From NCBI RefSeq assembly GCF_016808095.1, contig NC_068971.1, positions 3,608,501-3,672,500 on the forward strand: a stretch of DNA of 64,000 nt, written 5' to 3'. Made by a program: the position numbers and the translations under genes. Below the pieces are notes generated by a model. That model saw only the letters and a list, made by a program, of their open reading frames with translations, had not been told where the DNA came from and searched no databases. This DNA is from Vigna angularis. Lineage: Eukaryota > Streptophyta > Magnoliopsida > Fabales > Fabaceae. Below are positions 51,621-61,772 of this stretch, in pieces. Each line of letters opens with the position of its first letter. The stretch's first letter is position 1.

Positions 51621-53514
51621 TATATATATAAATATTTTATTTTTAAAACAAATAGATATTTAGAAGAAATAAATAAAATAAAATAAAGACAATAAAAAAC
51701 AATAACAACAATAGAAATGATAAAAACAAAACACATAGTGGGGTGCCTAAATGAGAAAGTGGGGCTGCAGAACAAAATTGGGGCTCCTCCGGTTTGTAGA
51801 AACGGAATGGGGTGTGAATGGGAAATGGGGGTGCGTTTCGTGTTTGCTGGTCCAATTCCCCTTCCTCTTTTTTGTTTGCACGGAGTAGGCCTAAACCCAA
51901 ACGAAAATGGGGTTGCGCGTGTGGCAAGAAAAGAAGGGAGGTAAACCGCACCAGGCCCAAAGCCTCTCTATTCAGAAACCAGAAACCCATTTGGGGTTCC
52001 TTCAACTTCATCTCATTTGTGTGAGCAATGTCGAGATCTAGGTTTTCTCCTCTGAATGAAAGCACAAAGAGATACTCATCCCTGCCACCCACAACCGTGA
52101 CTCAGCCTCCACACGAACCGGCCACCGCTAGCCGCGGTTCGCGGCGTCGTCAACCGAACATCACTTCCACCGAAACCAGCCACTGCGCCACCGAAACCAG
52201 CCACTGCGCCACCGCGGCGAACCCCAAATACCACCGGATCTGTTCCTAACCGCGACGCCGTCAGCCTTGGAAGCCGTCGTTGATGGGCTCTCCTAGTCTC
52301 TTTTATCTACTTTCTGTTTTTGTGTTTGGATTTCCGGGAACGGTAAGTTTCCGTCGTGTGCGTGTGTTTCCTGTTCAAGGGTTCAACTCCTTTGGCGGTG
52401 ATTAGGGATGAAAGGGAGCTTGATGGCTTAGTCCCAGTATTTGGTTTGGTTCACTAGAATTCTCGGTGGTTGGCGAGTGGGTAACGATTGTTGCTGAAGG
52501 TGTGGGGTTGGGAGTGATAGGGAAGTTTGGTTGATGAACGAAGTTGAACTGGATGCTGGTTGATGATTGTGACGTTGGTGGTGTATAAAGGGGTAAGGAT
52601 GAAGAGACGATACTGGAGGTGGTGTGCAGATGGGGACGGTGGAAAGGGAAATCACGGGTGTTGAAGGTGATTGAAGAAAGACGAAGATGTCAGGCACAGG
52701 CTGTGAGTCGTTGGAGACGAATAACCGTGGGGAAGACGAACGTTCGTGGGGATGGCGAGATGGAAAATTGCCCGTGAGGTAAGTTGGAGATACAATGTTG
52801 GAGATGAACGTTCGGGAAAAGAGAAATCCAGAGAGGATGATTGAAAGGAAACGGGGATGAGGGCGGACACTATACACTGGGTATTTTGATTAACGTGTGA
52901 AGTTACAAACTACTATGTAATGGTCAAACATCTTTCATACGCATAACATCGTTTATTCACCCAGTCTCACATTCATATCTAAACAGTTAAGCAGAAACAC
53001 ATTCCCATCACGACCAAGAGTTTAGATAAAGAAACTCACCTCCGCAGCTTTAAGACGTTTCTCCTTCTGAGTTCTCCTTCTTCTTGCAGTGAATGGTACC
53101 TCTTGTGGCCGACTGTTGAGTAATGTTCTTGTGGCTGACCCTCCTTTTTTTTTAACGTCCCCCTTTTCTTTGGCTAAGTCCTCTTTTTTTTCAGTCTCTC
53201 TCCAGAACTCTCCTGGCTCCCTCCTCTTTTTTTTTCTGAATCTCCCCCCCTCTAGATAATCCGTTGAACTCCAAATGGTTCTGGTGGTAGTGGTCCCCGG
53301 TTCACCTTCCAGTAAAGAAAGGCCCAAGATAATGGGTTTCCCCATGTTCCCAAGAATGTCCCCTCTCTTGGATGGTGTAAAAGGCCACCTTACAGAGTTT
53401 CAAGGATGGGCAGCCGCTCCAGATGGACACCCGTGGCAGACAACTCCAAGAATGAATGTGCCAGAGAGATGATTCCCAGAAACCCAATGCTCAGCCCAAA
53501 AAAAATCCGTACCG

Positions 53515-54478
53515 TAAGTGGACGTTCGTCCGGGAGTACCTTTGGACGCTCGTCCAAACAGGAAATGCTAACGAAAACGAGCGACCGTTCACATTACACG
53601 ACCGAACACTCTAACGCTCTCCAACCCACAAAACCGAACGCTCACGGAGAATTCCGTACAGACCGAACGCTTAAACTCGAACCAAAATAAGGACGAACGC
53701 CCACAATCACCAATAACGAACGCTTGAAAAAAAACACAGCCCCTACTACTATTCGGACGCTCGGCAAATAGGGAAAATGAGCGCCCGTTCTCATTGGAGA
53801 AAAACAAACGACCTTCATATAAGCTGACCGAGCACCCAGACCAAACGCTAGCCACTGGGACGAACGTTTTTCATGACCGAACGCTCACATTTGCGAAAAA
53901 CGAACGACTGTCCAAAACACTATTTGGACGAGCGGTAGAACGAACCGGACGATCAAATACACTAGGGATAGGACGAGCGCTCAAAACCGAGGACGAACGT
54001 CCTAAATTAAACAAAAGCCGAACGGTACAACAAAGAAAAGACGAGCGATCGCACAGAGCGAATGACGAAACCGAACTCCAGAGGACGAACGCTACCAATG
54101 GAGGACGAACGTTTTAAAATTGGAACCATAAGGACGAACGCTTAAGACGCAGACCAAAATAAAATCGAACGACACTTGGACAAATATGACGAACGTTTAG
54201 ACGCTCCTTACGAGTGAGAACGAGCGGCAGAGGATGGTAACGACACCAATACCGAACGCTCGTTAAGACAAAAGACCGAACGCTAAAAAACGCTTTACTA
54301 TTTGGACGAGCGTCCCAATATTCCAATTGCCGAACGTTATACCGAGCCGAACGCAATGAGACCGAGCGATCAATTACGAAAACAAAACCGAACGTCCAGT
54401 AAACACATGACCGAACGTCCCAAAGAGCCGAATGGCCGAACGGGCGAACAGTAAACAAAGGACGAACGGTCACGCAGC
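53515..54478. repeat. CGAACG-rich degenerate short repeat region in the Ogre LTR
   Basis: Variants of GACGAACG, ACCGAACG and GACGAGCG occur roughly 38 times in under 1 kb, separated by irregular 10-40 base spacers. They make no regular tandem period. Frames on both strands appear open in part because the words lack stop codons. Confidence 0.85.
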
Positions 54479-54606
54479 TCCCCCCTTTTTTATTTTTATT
54501 ATTTATATTTTTTTTGTTTTATTATTATTTTTTATTTTTTATTTTTATTATTTTTTATGATGAAAATAAATTTATTAATCAACCCGGACGAAATTGAGTG
54601 TTGACA

Positions 54607-54619
54607 GCTGCCCCTCTTT
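54607..54619 (-). other. Polypurine tract of the Ogre-like element
   Basis: The minus strand reads AAAGAGGGGCAGC immediately before the LTR start TGTCAACAC, as in legume Ogre elements. Confidence 0.8.
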
Positions 54620-54831
54620 ACTTAGATTTTACTAGATCATATGACAAACAAAGTTTTTATATTATCAAAGTAAAAGATAAGTAAAGATAAAAATACTAAT
54701 TTCGTTCGGGTTTCAAGATAAACAAGAAACAAGCAGGGAATAAAACAAATGAACAGAGCTAAGAGCAGTGAGGTGTGACAACCTCGTGGATGGTGTCCCC
54801 ACCCCATGGGTAGTAAGTGAAAATCCGAATT

Positions 54832-55289
54832 CGATTGGATCCGACCATTGCCAAGCAGAGGGCCGTTGGAAAAAAACTAAGATCTGGATTCGACCATTGC
54901 TTTGCAGAGGGTCGTTTTGAAAAGTTAAAATTTGGACTGACCATTGCCATGCAGAGGGTCGCTTGAGAAGGTAAAAATGATCTGACCATTGCCATGCAGA
55001 GCGCCATTTGGAAAATTTGGACTGACCGTTGCCATGCAGAGGGTCGTTTTGAAAAGGTAAAATTGATTTGACCATTGCCACGCAGAGGGTCGTTTGAAAA
55101 ATTAAAAATTGGGCTAACCATTGCCATGCAGAGGGTCGATAACCGAAATTTAAAACCTGGATTTGACCATTGCCTCGCAGATGGTCGATAACAAAAATTT
55201 AAAACCTGGATTCGACCATTGCCTCGCAGATGGTCGATATCGGGGTACAACAGTCTGGATTTGACCAGTGCATTGCAAGGGGTCAATAT
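54832..55289. repeat. Tandem repeat array in the Ogre 3'UTR, first part
   Basis: Ten copies of a core 'gaccattgccatgcagaggg' occur at 40-55 base spacing with diverged linkers. The array resumes at 56258 beyond the solo LTR. Confidence 0.92.
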
Positions 55290-56252
55290 TGTTACCAATA
55301 AGGAGTATTGGTAAATCTTGAAGAAATTTGTTTTGATGATGCTACAAGAAGTTTTAGTTGAAGAAGATATTAGAATTAGTTAAAAGCAATTTGTAGAAAT
55401 TAAATGTAGTAGGAAATTCTTGTAAACCTTGTAAACTTGCATTTTTAACTGCAATAATCGATTATGGAATGGCAATAATCGATTATCACAAAGTCATACA
55501 GGAATAATCGATTATCTCTTCATATAATCGATTATCACATTTTGAAAACCCTGTAACGGACTTGAATAATCGATTATCACTTACAATAATCGATTATTCA
55601 TGGCAGTTGGGAGCTGACCTTTGGCATTCAGTGTACTTGGCTATATATTTTGATTTGGAGAAATAAAAAAAAGAAACGTTGTTGAACAGAAGCTCTTGCA
55701 GAATACTGTTTGTCAGAGGAAGTTCTCAGAAGCTATAGTTCAAGTTCCCTTGCTTGGTCTCGTGAACAGGAGAGGCTCGTGTGTCGTGTGTCGATAGTCG
55801 GAGCAAGCTCTCTTCGAGTTAGCAAGGTGCTTTGCCTGGTCTCGTGAATAGGAGAAGCTCGCGTTTCGTTTGTCGATAGTCGGAGCGGTTCTCTTCGAGT
55901 TGGCAGAGTGTTCTTCTTCCGGTTCGTTCGTCGAAGGAAGGTTTATTTATCTGCTTTATTCACTATTTGTTGTAATCTGTGAAACCATTTTTAGTGAAAA
56001 AGGTTAATCACTATTTATAGTGATTAACGACTGGACGTAGAATCTTTTGATTCGAACCAGGATAAAAATTATGTGTTGATCTTCTTATTCCCTACACTCA
56101 TTTTATTGTACGTACATCAACTGTTTGATAAATTTTCTCTGAGAAAATTGTTTTTCTAAAACGGACCATTAAACTTGATTTGTGACCGTAACACGCTTTC
56201 TAAGTATTTTATTCCGCTGCGCGACTCTATAACGGTACCGATTGTTCCAACA
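55290..56252. mobile_element. Solo LTR (963 bp) nested in the Ogre 3'UTR array
   Basis: It begins tgttaccaat and ends gttccaaca, giving TGTT and AACA termini, and is flanked on both sides by aatat (55285-55289 and 56253-56257). The flanking sequence on both sides is the same tandem array. No internal coding region or second LTR is present, so it arose by LTR-LTR recombination. It contains six copies of the palindrome ATAATCGATTAT (about 55448-55602) and a direct duplication of about 80 bp (about 55750-55908). The strand of the parent element is not determined. Confidence 0.88.
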
Positions 56253-56257
56253 AATAT

Positions 56258-56475
56258 CTCAGATGGAAACTTAAATTCGACCATTGCCATGCAAAAGGGT
56301 CGTTTGGAAAATTTGGACCGACCACTGCCGTGCAGAGGGTCATTCGGAAAGTTTGGACCGACCGTTACCATGCAGAGGGTCGTTTGAAAAATTAAAATTT
56401 GGGCTGACCATTGCCATGCAGAGGGTCGTTTGAAAAACTTAAAATTTGGACTGACCATTGCCATGCAGAGGGTCC
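56258..56475. repeat. Tandem repeat array in the Ogre 3'UTR, second part
   Basis: Five more copies of the 'gaccattgccatgcagaggg' core continue the array interrupted by the solo LTR. Confidence 0.9.
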
Positions 56476-57298
56476 AAACATAGAAGAAAACTCGGATTGG
56501 AAACCGTTGTAGTACCCTTTTGAGAAATTCTCTTGTGCATTAAGGATTTTCGAAAAAAATACCTTGCTTATTACGAAATGTATGATGTAATGTCATGAAG
56601 GTGCATGAATGCATGAACACACGAAATCTTCTTTTCTCTTTTCTTCTCTTTTTTTTTTCCTTTCTTTTTAGCACTCCTCTCTTAATTAGACTGCCCATGT
56701 TTGGAACTCGTTGTCAACATCGTCATCAAACTTGATGTACGTTCGAAACGTAACCATAGAGAAAATGGCAAGAGACAGTGAGCCCTCTAATGAGAAAGAG
56801 GAAGGTGTAACCATGAGTTCAAATTCTCTTTATCGCTTCCTGCAATCCAATTGGGCTTGAACCCGAGAAGGTGAGGAAAAATATGGACGAGAAGTAGATA
56901 GCTGAATGATTGTATGTGGAGCTAACATTTGTGTTCTCCTTACCTAGGGAGGTATGGTTAGCGTGGAAACGTGTAAGGCCCCCAAGACTGCCCCAACTTT
57001 GCTGTGTAGGCGAAAAGGTTTGGGTAGGAAGGATTGCCCCAATTGGTTTGATTTTCTTTCGTATGCTGCTGGCTGGCTGGCAAAGAGATCCCTTCTTCCT
57101 GAGACATTACTTTTTTCATTTTCAATTTTTGGACAAATTGCAAGTCATCACACATTATCGCAAAATTAAGCTTTATGAAAATTTGAGCAAACATTATTCA
57201 ATCCGTGTGGACTTTATTAGGCTGGTAATGTGGCTAGGGCTAGAAGGTATCAAAAGAAAGGGATAAAGGCTCAAATCAAGGCTTGTCGGTTATTTTTA

Positions 57299-57329
<31 letters not shown>

Positions 57330-58410
57330 ATTATTTTATTATTATTTTTTTATTATTTTTTTTTATTTTCTTTTTTTTGAAACAAGGGTTATCATCTAGG
57401 GATCGCATCAACTATTTGAGCTTTTGAGCACTCTGCCCCCTTTTGTTTTTGAACTTCGTTTCTTCATTCTTTTCATTTATCGCCACTTTATTTTGTTTTT
57501 TTTTTCCCTTTTTTTTTCTTCTTTCTTCCCCCTTTTTTTTTCTTTTTTTTTTTTTTGATTTTGAAGGATTCTCCCGTTTGATCATTGAGTGCTTTTCACC
57601 TGCTTCTTGAGTTGACTCATATGGATGATAACCCTCGCTTGGGAAAAATTTTGAAAAAGGATTTATCTTTGGCTCAAACAGGGTAACAATGGATTTATTT
57701 GTGTTTTTTTTTTCTTTTTTGGATAAAGAAAGGAGGCCACACATCATTTTGAACTCTGATTGCTTTATTTTCAAAAGATTAATTCTACGATTGGGTGACC
57801 TCAGCATGAGTCCTTTTTGAAAGTTCTTTTGTTTGTCTCAAGGGATTTGGGGATCACCCTACTAGCGCAAGTGAGGAAAATTTTGGCCAGGCCAACCTGC
57901 CCAGTGTTATATTCACGACAATCCTTTATTTTGAAGGGAAATGAAAAATGTTATGGGTTCACGCGATATGAAAACGGATGCTTTAACGAGAAATGAATAC
58001 AAGTTGCCCCCGAAACCCTGAATCAGGAGAAGACCCCGTATCTTTGCCACTTCAGGTTTTTTTTTTTTTTTTTTTGAACGTACTATGTCCTAGACACCTT
58101 AATTGACAACGAATTCAACATGTGCATTTTTATTCTCTCCTTTTTTAGTCTTCCACGACATCCCTCAGGAACGAGCTTGTGCCAACCGAATATACCCGCG
58201 ATGCCTTTACTCATGTGTGCTTAATTATCATTGCCTTTATTTTCCCTTATTTACCTAAAAGCTCAGCGCGACATGCAATATTTCAATAAGCGTGCGCACA
58301 AAGATATGAATGAAACCGTGCAGTATTTATTGAATGAAATAACACAGAGTACAATAAACTGTAAAGATCATGTCAATATCCCTTAACAGCATTCCCCCAT
58401 CACGGAATCA
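56476..58410 (-). other. Ogre 3' untranslated region, remaining part
   Basis: This is non-coding sequence between the integrase stop and the tandem array. It includes low-complexity T-rich blocks on the plus strand at 57290-57380, 57498-57556 and about 58058-58075. The frames over these blocks are poly-Phe or poly-Lys artefacts. Confidence 0.7.
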
Positions 58411-61400
58411 TCATGCGTAAAACTTTTTGACCGCATCTGAATTAACCGGTAATGGTAATTCCTCTCCATCCATCCTCGCGAGAACTAGTGCCCCGCCAGA
58501 GAATGCTTTCTTCACTACGAATGGCCCTTCATAATTTGGGGTCCACTTGCCTCTATGATCCTTTTGTATAGGCAAGATCTTCTTCAACACCAGCTCGCCT
58601 TCGTGGAATTCTCTTGGATGCACCCTCTTGTCAAATGCGTTTTTTATTCTCCTTTGGTACAATTGTCCATGACACACTACTGTTAACCTTTTTTCTTCGA
58701 TGAAATTGAGCTGATCAAATCGAGCTTGCACCCACTCAGCTTCCTCTAGTTGGGTTTCCATTAACACTCGTAGGGACGGAATTTCTACCTCAAATGGATG
58801 TACTGCCTCCATCCCATACACAAGCGAGAAAGGTGTTGCCCCAGTTGATGTTCGTACCGATGTGCGATATCCATGTAGAGCAAAAGGAAGCATTTCGTGC
58901 AAATCTTTATAGGTGACCACCATCTTTTGCACAATTTTCTTAATATTCTTATTGGCAGCCTCTACCGCCCCATTCATCTTTGGACGGTAAGGAGAAGAAT
59001 TATGATGATGAATCTTGAATTCCTCACATAACTCTGTCATCATCTGGTTGTTCAGGTTAGTGGCATTATCAGTGATAATTTTGTTAGGGAGCCCGTATCT
59101 ACAGATCAACTCCCTTTTTATGAATCTGGTCACCACCTTTCTAGTCACGTTTGCGTAAGAAGCAGCCTCCACCCATTTGGTGAAGTAATCGATCGCGACT
59201 AGTATGAAACGATGTCCATTCGACGCCTTCGGCTCTATAGCTCCGATGACATCTATCCCCCACATCGAAAATGGCCATGGTGCAGACAACACGTTCAGAG
59301 TAGTGGGTGGCACATTGATATTATCCGCATACTTCTGACATTTCTCACACTTTCTCACATGTGTGCAACAATCGCTTTCCATGGTCAGCCAAAAATAACC
59401 AGCTCTCAATATCTTCCTGGCCATCAAGTGCCCGTTCATGTGGGTGCCAAAAGTACCCTCGTGCACTTCTCTCAATATCAGCTCAGCCTCCTTTGCATCC
59501 ACGCATCTGAGGAGGACCATGTCGTGATTTCTCTTGTATAAAATATCCCCACTCAAGATAAAATTGCCAGTCAATCTCCTTAGCGACCTCTTATCGTTTT
59601 CAGACGCCTTCTCAGGGTATTCACCACATTCCTCAATAGAGTGTCCATCGTCTGGATGAAGTGCACATGTTACATCCTCGTCACAATCGCCTTTTAAAAG
59701 GCCCACTTTTATCAGCGCCTTAAAGATAAGTTTCCTAGAACTTTGGATTTCTTCCGCGTTTCTTATCAGCTCATGTTTTTCATCCTCGACGGCATTCGTC
59801 GAGGCACTCCCATGCCCAGCAAGCGGATTAGTCTCGACGCTAGGTTTATCTTCTTCAAACTTTAACCACCCCGAGTCGATTAGAGTCTGTACTTTGTGTT
59901 TAAAAGCCAGACACCTCTCAATTGAGTGACCAACACCTCCCCCATGGTAACTACATTTGGCTTCTGCATCATAACCCCTAGGGTACGGAGGTTGCATGGG
60001 CTTCATCGGGCAAATGGCAACCAAACCCCTTTTGACAAGATGGGGTAACAATTCTGTGTAAGTTGTAGGGATAGGGGTGAAATTAACAAATTGGTTCCTT
60101 CTCGGGTAAGTGTTTTGGCCCACATTCTGATTTGGACCTGCAATTGCCCCAGCCCTCCAAGTATCAGTTGAGGGCAATGGCGGTTGATAATACCCCTGTT
60201 GTTGTTGAGGCCTGGCTTGATGAGCAAACGTCGCATTAGCTGCATACTGAGGTTGACCCGCGTATGGTCGGAAGCTATGAGTGGGAGCTTGACCTCCCCA
60301 CGCAGGCATCGCCGATGCCGCATGCACATCCCCTTCCTTCTTCTTTCCCGCATTGAAATTGGGTTTTTTGTAATTCGTAGTTGCGGGCGAACTGTATGCA
60401 ATTTTCCCACTTTTAACCCCAATTTCTATCCATTCGCCTATTATAATGATATCAGCGAAATTAGCAGATACATTTGCGACCATGTGCTCGTAAAATGGCG
60501 GTTGGAGAGTGTTCACAAACATTGCCACCACCTCCCTGTCATACAAAGGCGGCTCAACTTGTGCAGCTAACTCTCTCCACCGTTGGGCATATTCCTTGAA
60601 AGTTTCGTTGCCCTTCTTTGACATATTTTGCAGCTGCAGTCGATCCGGTGCGATGTGCGTGTTGTATATATACTGCTTTACAAAGGCGTCTGCCAGGTCC
60701 GCCCAGCAACGGATTTGAGACGGCTCAAGATGGGTGTACCAGTTCAACGCTACCCCGGCCAAGCTGTCTTGAAAAAAATGGATGAGTAGCTTATCATCGT
60801 AAGCGTACGCAGCCATCTTTCTACAGTACATGGTCAGATGGCTTTTCGGGCAGGTATTACCTTTGTATTTCTCGAACTCCGGCGCTTTAAATTTGTGTGG
60901 TATCATCACCCCGGGAACCAAGCTCAGTCTTGCAACATCTCCGAACCCATAGCTTTCCACTCCTTCTATAGCTCTAAGTCTTTCTTCCAGAATTTCCAAC
61001 TTATTTTTAGTTCCGACGAAGCTATCGAATCCCCTAATCACTGTGGTATGTGGCGCGCCTCCGGCTGAAGGATCCTCCTTGACCATTACGTGTGGCACTA
61101 CAGTTACCCGTGTTCCTTCAACTACGGTCGACTCATTCGTAGTTACACCTGTCATGGGTGCCGACACTAGGACAGGGCCCTGAGTACCGATGGGCGGTAC
61201 ATTGATGATTTGGGGGAAAGAGAAAGACGCATCTTCCGCTTCCGAGTAATCTCCCATAGGGGGAGTATATCCTGGGGGTAGGCCATACATCGGGAACGAG
61301 ACCGACGGGCTCAAAGCGTTAAACTTTGGAGGATAAAGGGGGGTATTCCCTTCGATTCGTGCTGACGAGGATTCTCCCGAAGTCTTAAGAGATTCAATAG

Positions 61401-61482
61401 CAGTAAGGATCTGACCTATCTGGTCCTTCAGCTGACTGATATCGGCTTTGATAACTTCGTGGGCTTCCTCCCAATCTTCCAT
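58411..61482 (-). CDS. Ogre gag joined in frame to integrase (protease, RT and RNase H absent)
   Basis: A single 1023-codon frame. Residues about 1-45 are a helical start. About 200-400 is a retrotransposon gag domain ('FQDSLAGVALNWYTHLE', 'ETFKEYAQRWRELAAQVEPP'). Two zinc-knuckle-like clusters follow, 'CSYHGGGVGHSIERC' and 'CALHPDDGHSIEEC' (to residue 619). At about residue 620 the sequence passes directly to 'EYPEKASENDKRSLRRLTGN', which in Tat elements lies between RNase H and integrase. Then come the integrase zinc finger ('HEGTFGTH', 'CEKCQK'), catalytic residues in 'WGIDVIG', 'IITDNATN' and 'NGAVEAANKN', and the C-terminal 'GKWTPNYEGPFVV'. All three acidic residues are present. The frame is otherwise undamaged, so gag and integrase parts could both be expressed, fused. 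The missing middle would need to be supplied in trans. Confidence 0.93.
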   Translation of the reverse strand: MEDWEEAHEVIKADISQLKDQIGQILTAIESLKTSGESSSARIEGNTPLYPPKFNALSPSVSFPMYGLPPGYTPPMGDYSEAEDASFSFPQIINVPPIGTQGPVLVSAPMTGVTTNESTVVEGTRVTVVPHVMVKEDPSAGGAPHTTVIRGFDSFVGTKNKLEILEERLRAIEGVESYGFGDVARLSLVPGVMIPHKFKAPEFEKYKGNTCPKSHLTMYCRKMAAYAYDDKLLIHFFQDSLAGVALNWYTHLEPSQIRCWADLADAFVKQYIYNTHIAPDRLQLQNMSKKGNETFKEYAQRWRELAAQVEPPLYDREVVAMFVNTLQPPFYEHMVANVSANFADIIIIGEWIEIGVKSGKIAYSSPATTNYKKPNFNAGKKKEGDVHAASAMPAWGGQAPTHSFRPYAGQPQYAANATFAHQARPQQQQGYYQPPLPSTDTWRAGAIAGPNQNVGQNTYPRRNQFVNFTPIPTTYTELLPHLVKRGLVAICPMKPMQPPYPRGYDAEAKCSYHGGGVGHSIERCLAFKHKVQTLIDSGWLKFEEDKPSVETNPLAGHGSASTNAVEDEKHELIRNAEEIQSSRKLIFKALIKVGLLKGDCDEDVTCALHPDDGHSIEECGEYPEKASENDKRSLRRLTGNFILSGDILYKRNHDMVLLRCVDAKEAELILREVHEGTFGTHMNGHLMARKILRAGYFWLTMESDCCTHVRKCEKCQKYADNINVPPTTLNVLSAPWPFSMWGIDVIGAIEPKASNGHRFILVAIDYFTKWVEAASYANVTRKVVTRFIKRELICRYGLPNKIITDNATNLNNQMMTELCEEFKIHHHNSSPYRPKMNGAVEAANKNIKKIVQKMVVTYKDLHEMLPFALHGYRTSVRTSTGATPFSLVYGMEAVHPFEVEIPSLRVLMETQLEEAEWVQARFDQLNFIEEKRLTVVCHGQLYQRRIKNAFDKRVHPREFHEGELVLKKILPIQKDHRGKWTPNYEGPFVVKKAFSGGALVLARMDGEELPLPVNSDAVKKFYA

Positions 61483-61772
61483 AATTCTTGAATTAGCCCG
61501 GGTTCTGTAGGGATGTCGTGGAAATTTAGCCGTTGTCCCTCACTCGTACTGCTTTATTATTTTAATCGAATTAAATTAGATGAGAATGAGATATGCTAAA
61601 GAAAAATATGATGCATGCTAGTGAAGGGTGGAAATCACAGGATCACGATAACATCAATGATGGAAATTAACACAAGTTGGTACCAAACGAATATTCTGCA
61701 CCTTTCATTTAAAGAAAAATTCAGTTCAATACATTGCCTAAAGGCACAAAATACAATAGTCTCATTTATACA

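Larger units (their letters stand above)
50459..54606 (-). repeat. 3' LTR of the Ogre-like element, 4148 bp
   Basis: On the minus strand it begins TGTCAACACTC directly after a purine tract and ends GGTTGCGACA at 50459, so the termini are TGTC and GACA. Inside, from the left edge: a conserved block with 'gggagtcggttacgtgtagg' and 'gccctaaggcag'; a near-duplicate block at about 50772-50855 and 50937-51016 ('cttgctcctacgta'); a six-unit 89-bp array; a moderately GC-rich stretch with meaningless frames; and a CGAACG-rich stretch. No coding function is seen. Confidence 0.85.

Noticed and set aside
51643..52092. 149-codon minus-strand frame in the Ogre LTR
   Set aside because: No family is recognisable, the end is poly-Leu/Phe from AT-rich repeats, and it lies wholly within an LTR.
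54713..55298. Minus-strand frames with repeated 'AWQWS' type words
   Set aside because: They are translations of the 3'UTR tandem repeat, not a repeat protein.
57230..57807. Poly-Phe and poly-Lys frames
   Set aside because: They translate T-rich low-complexity blocks in the Ogre 3'UTR.
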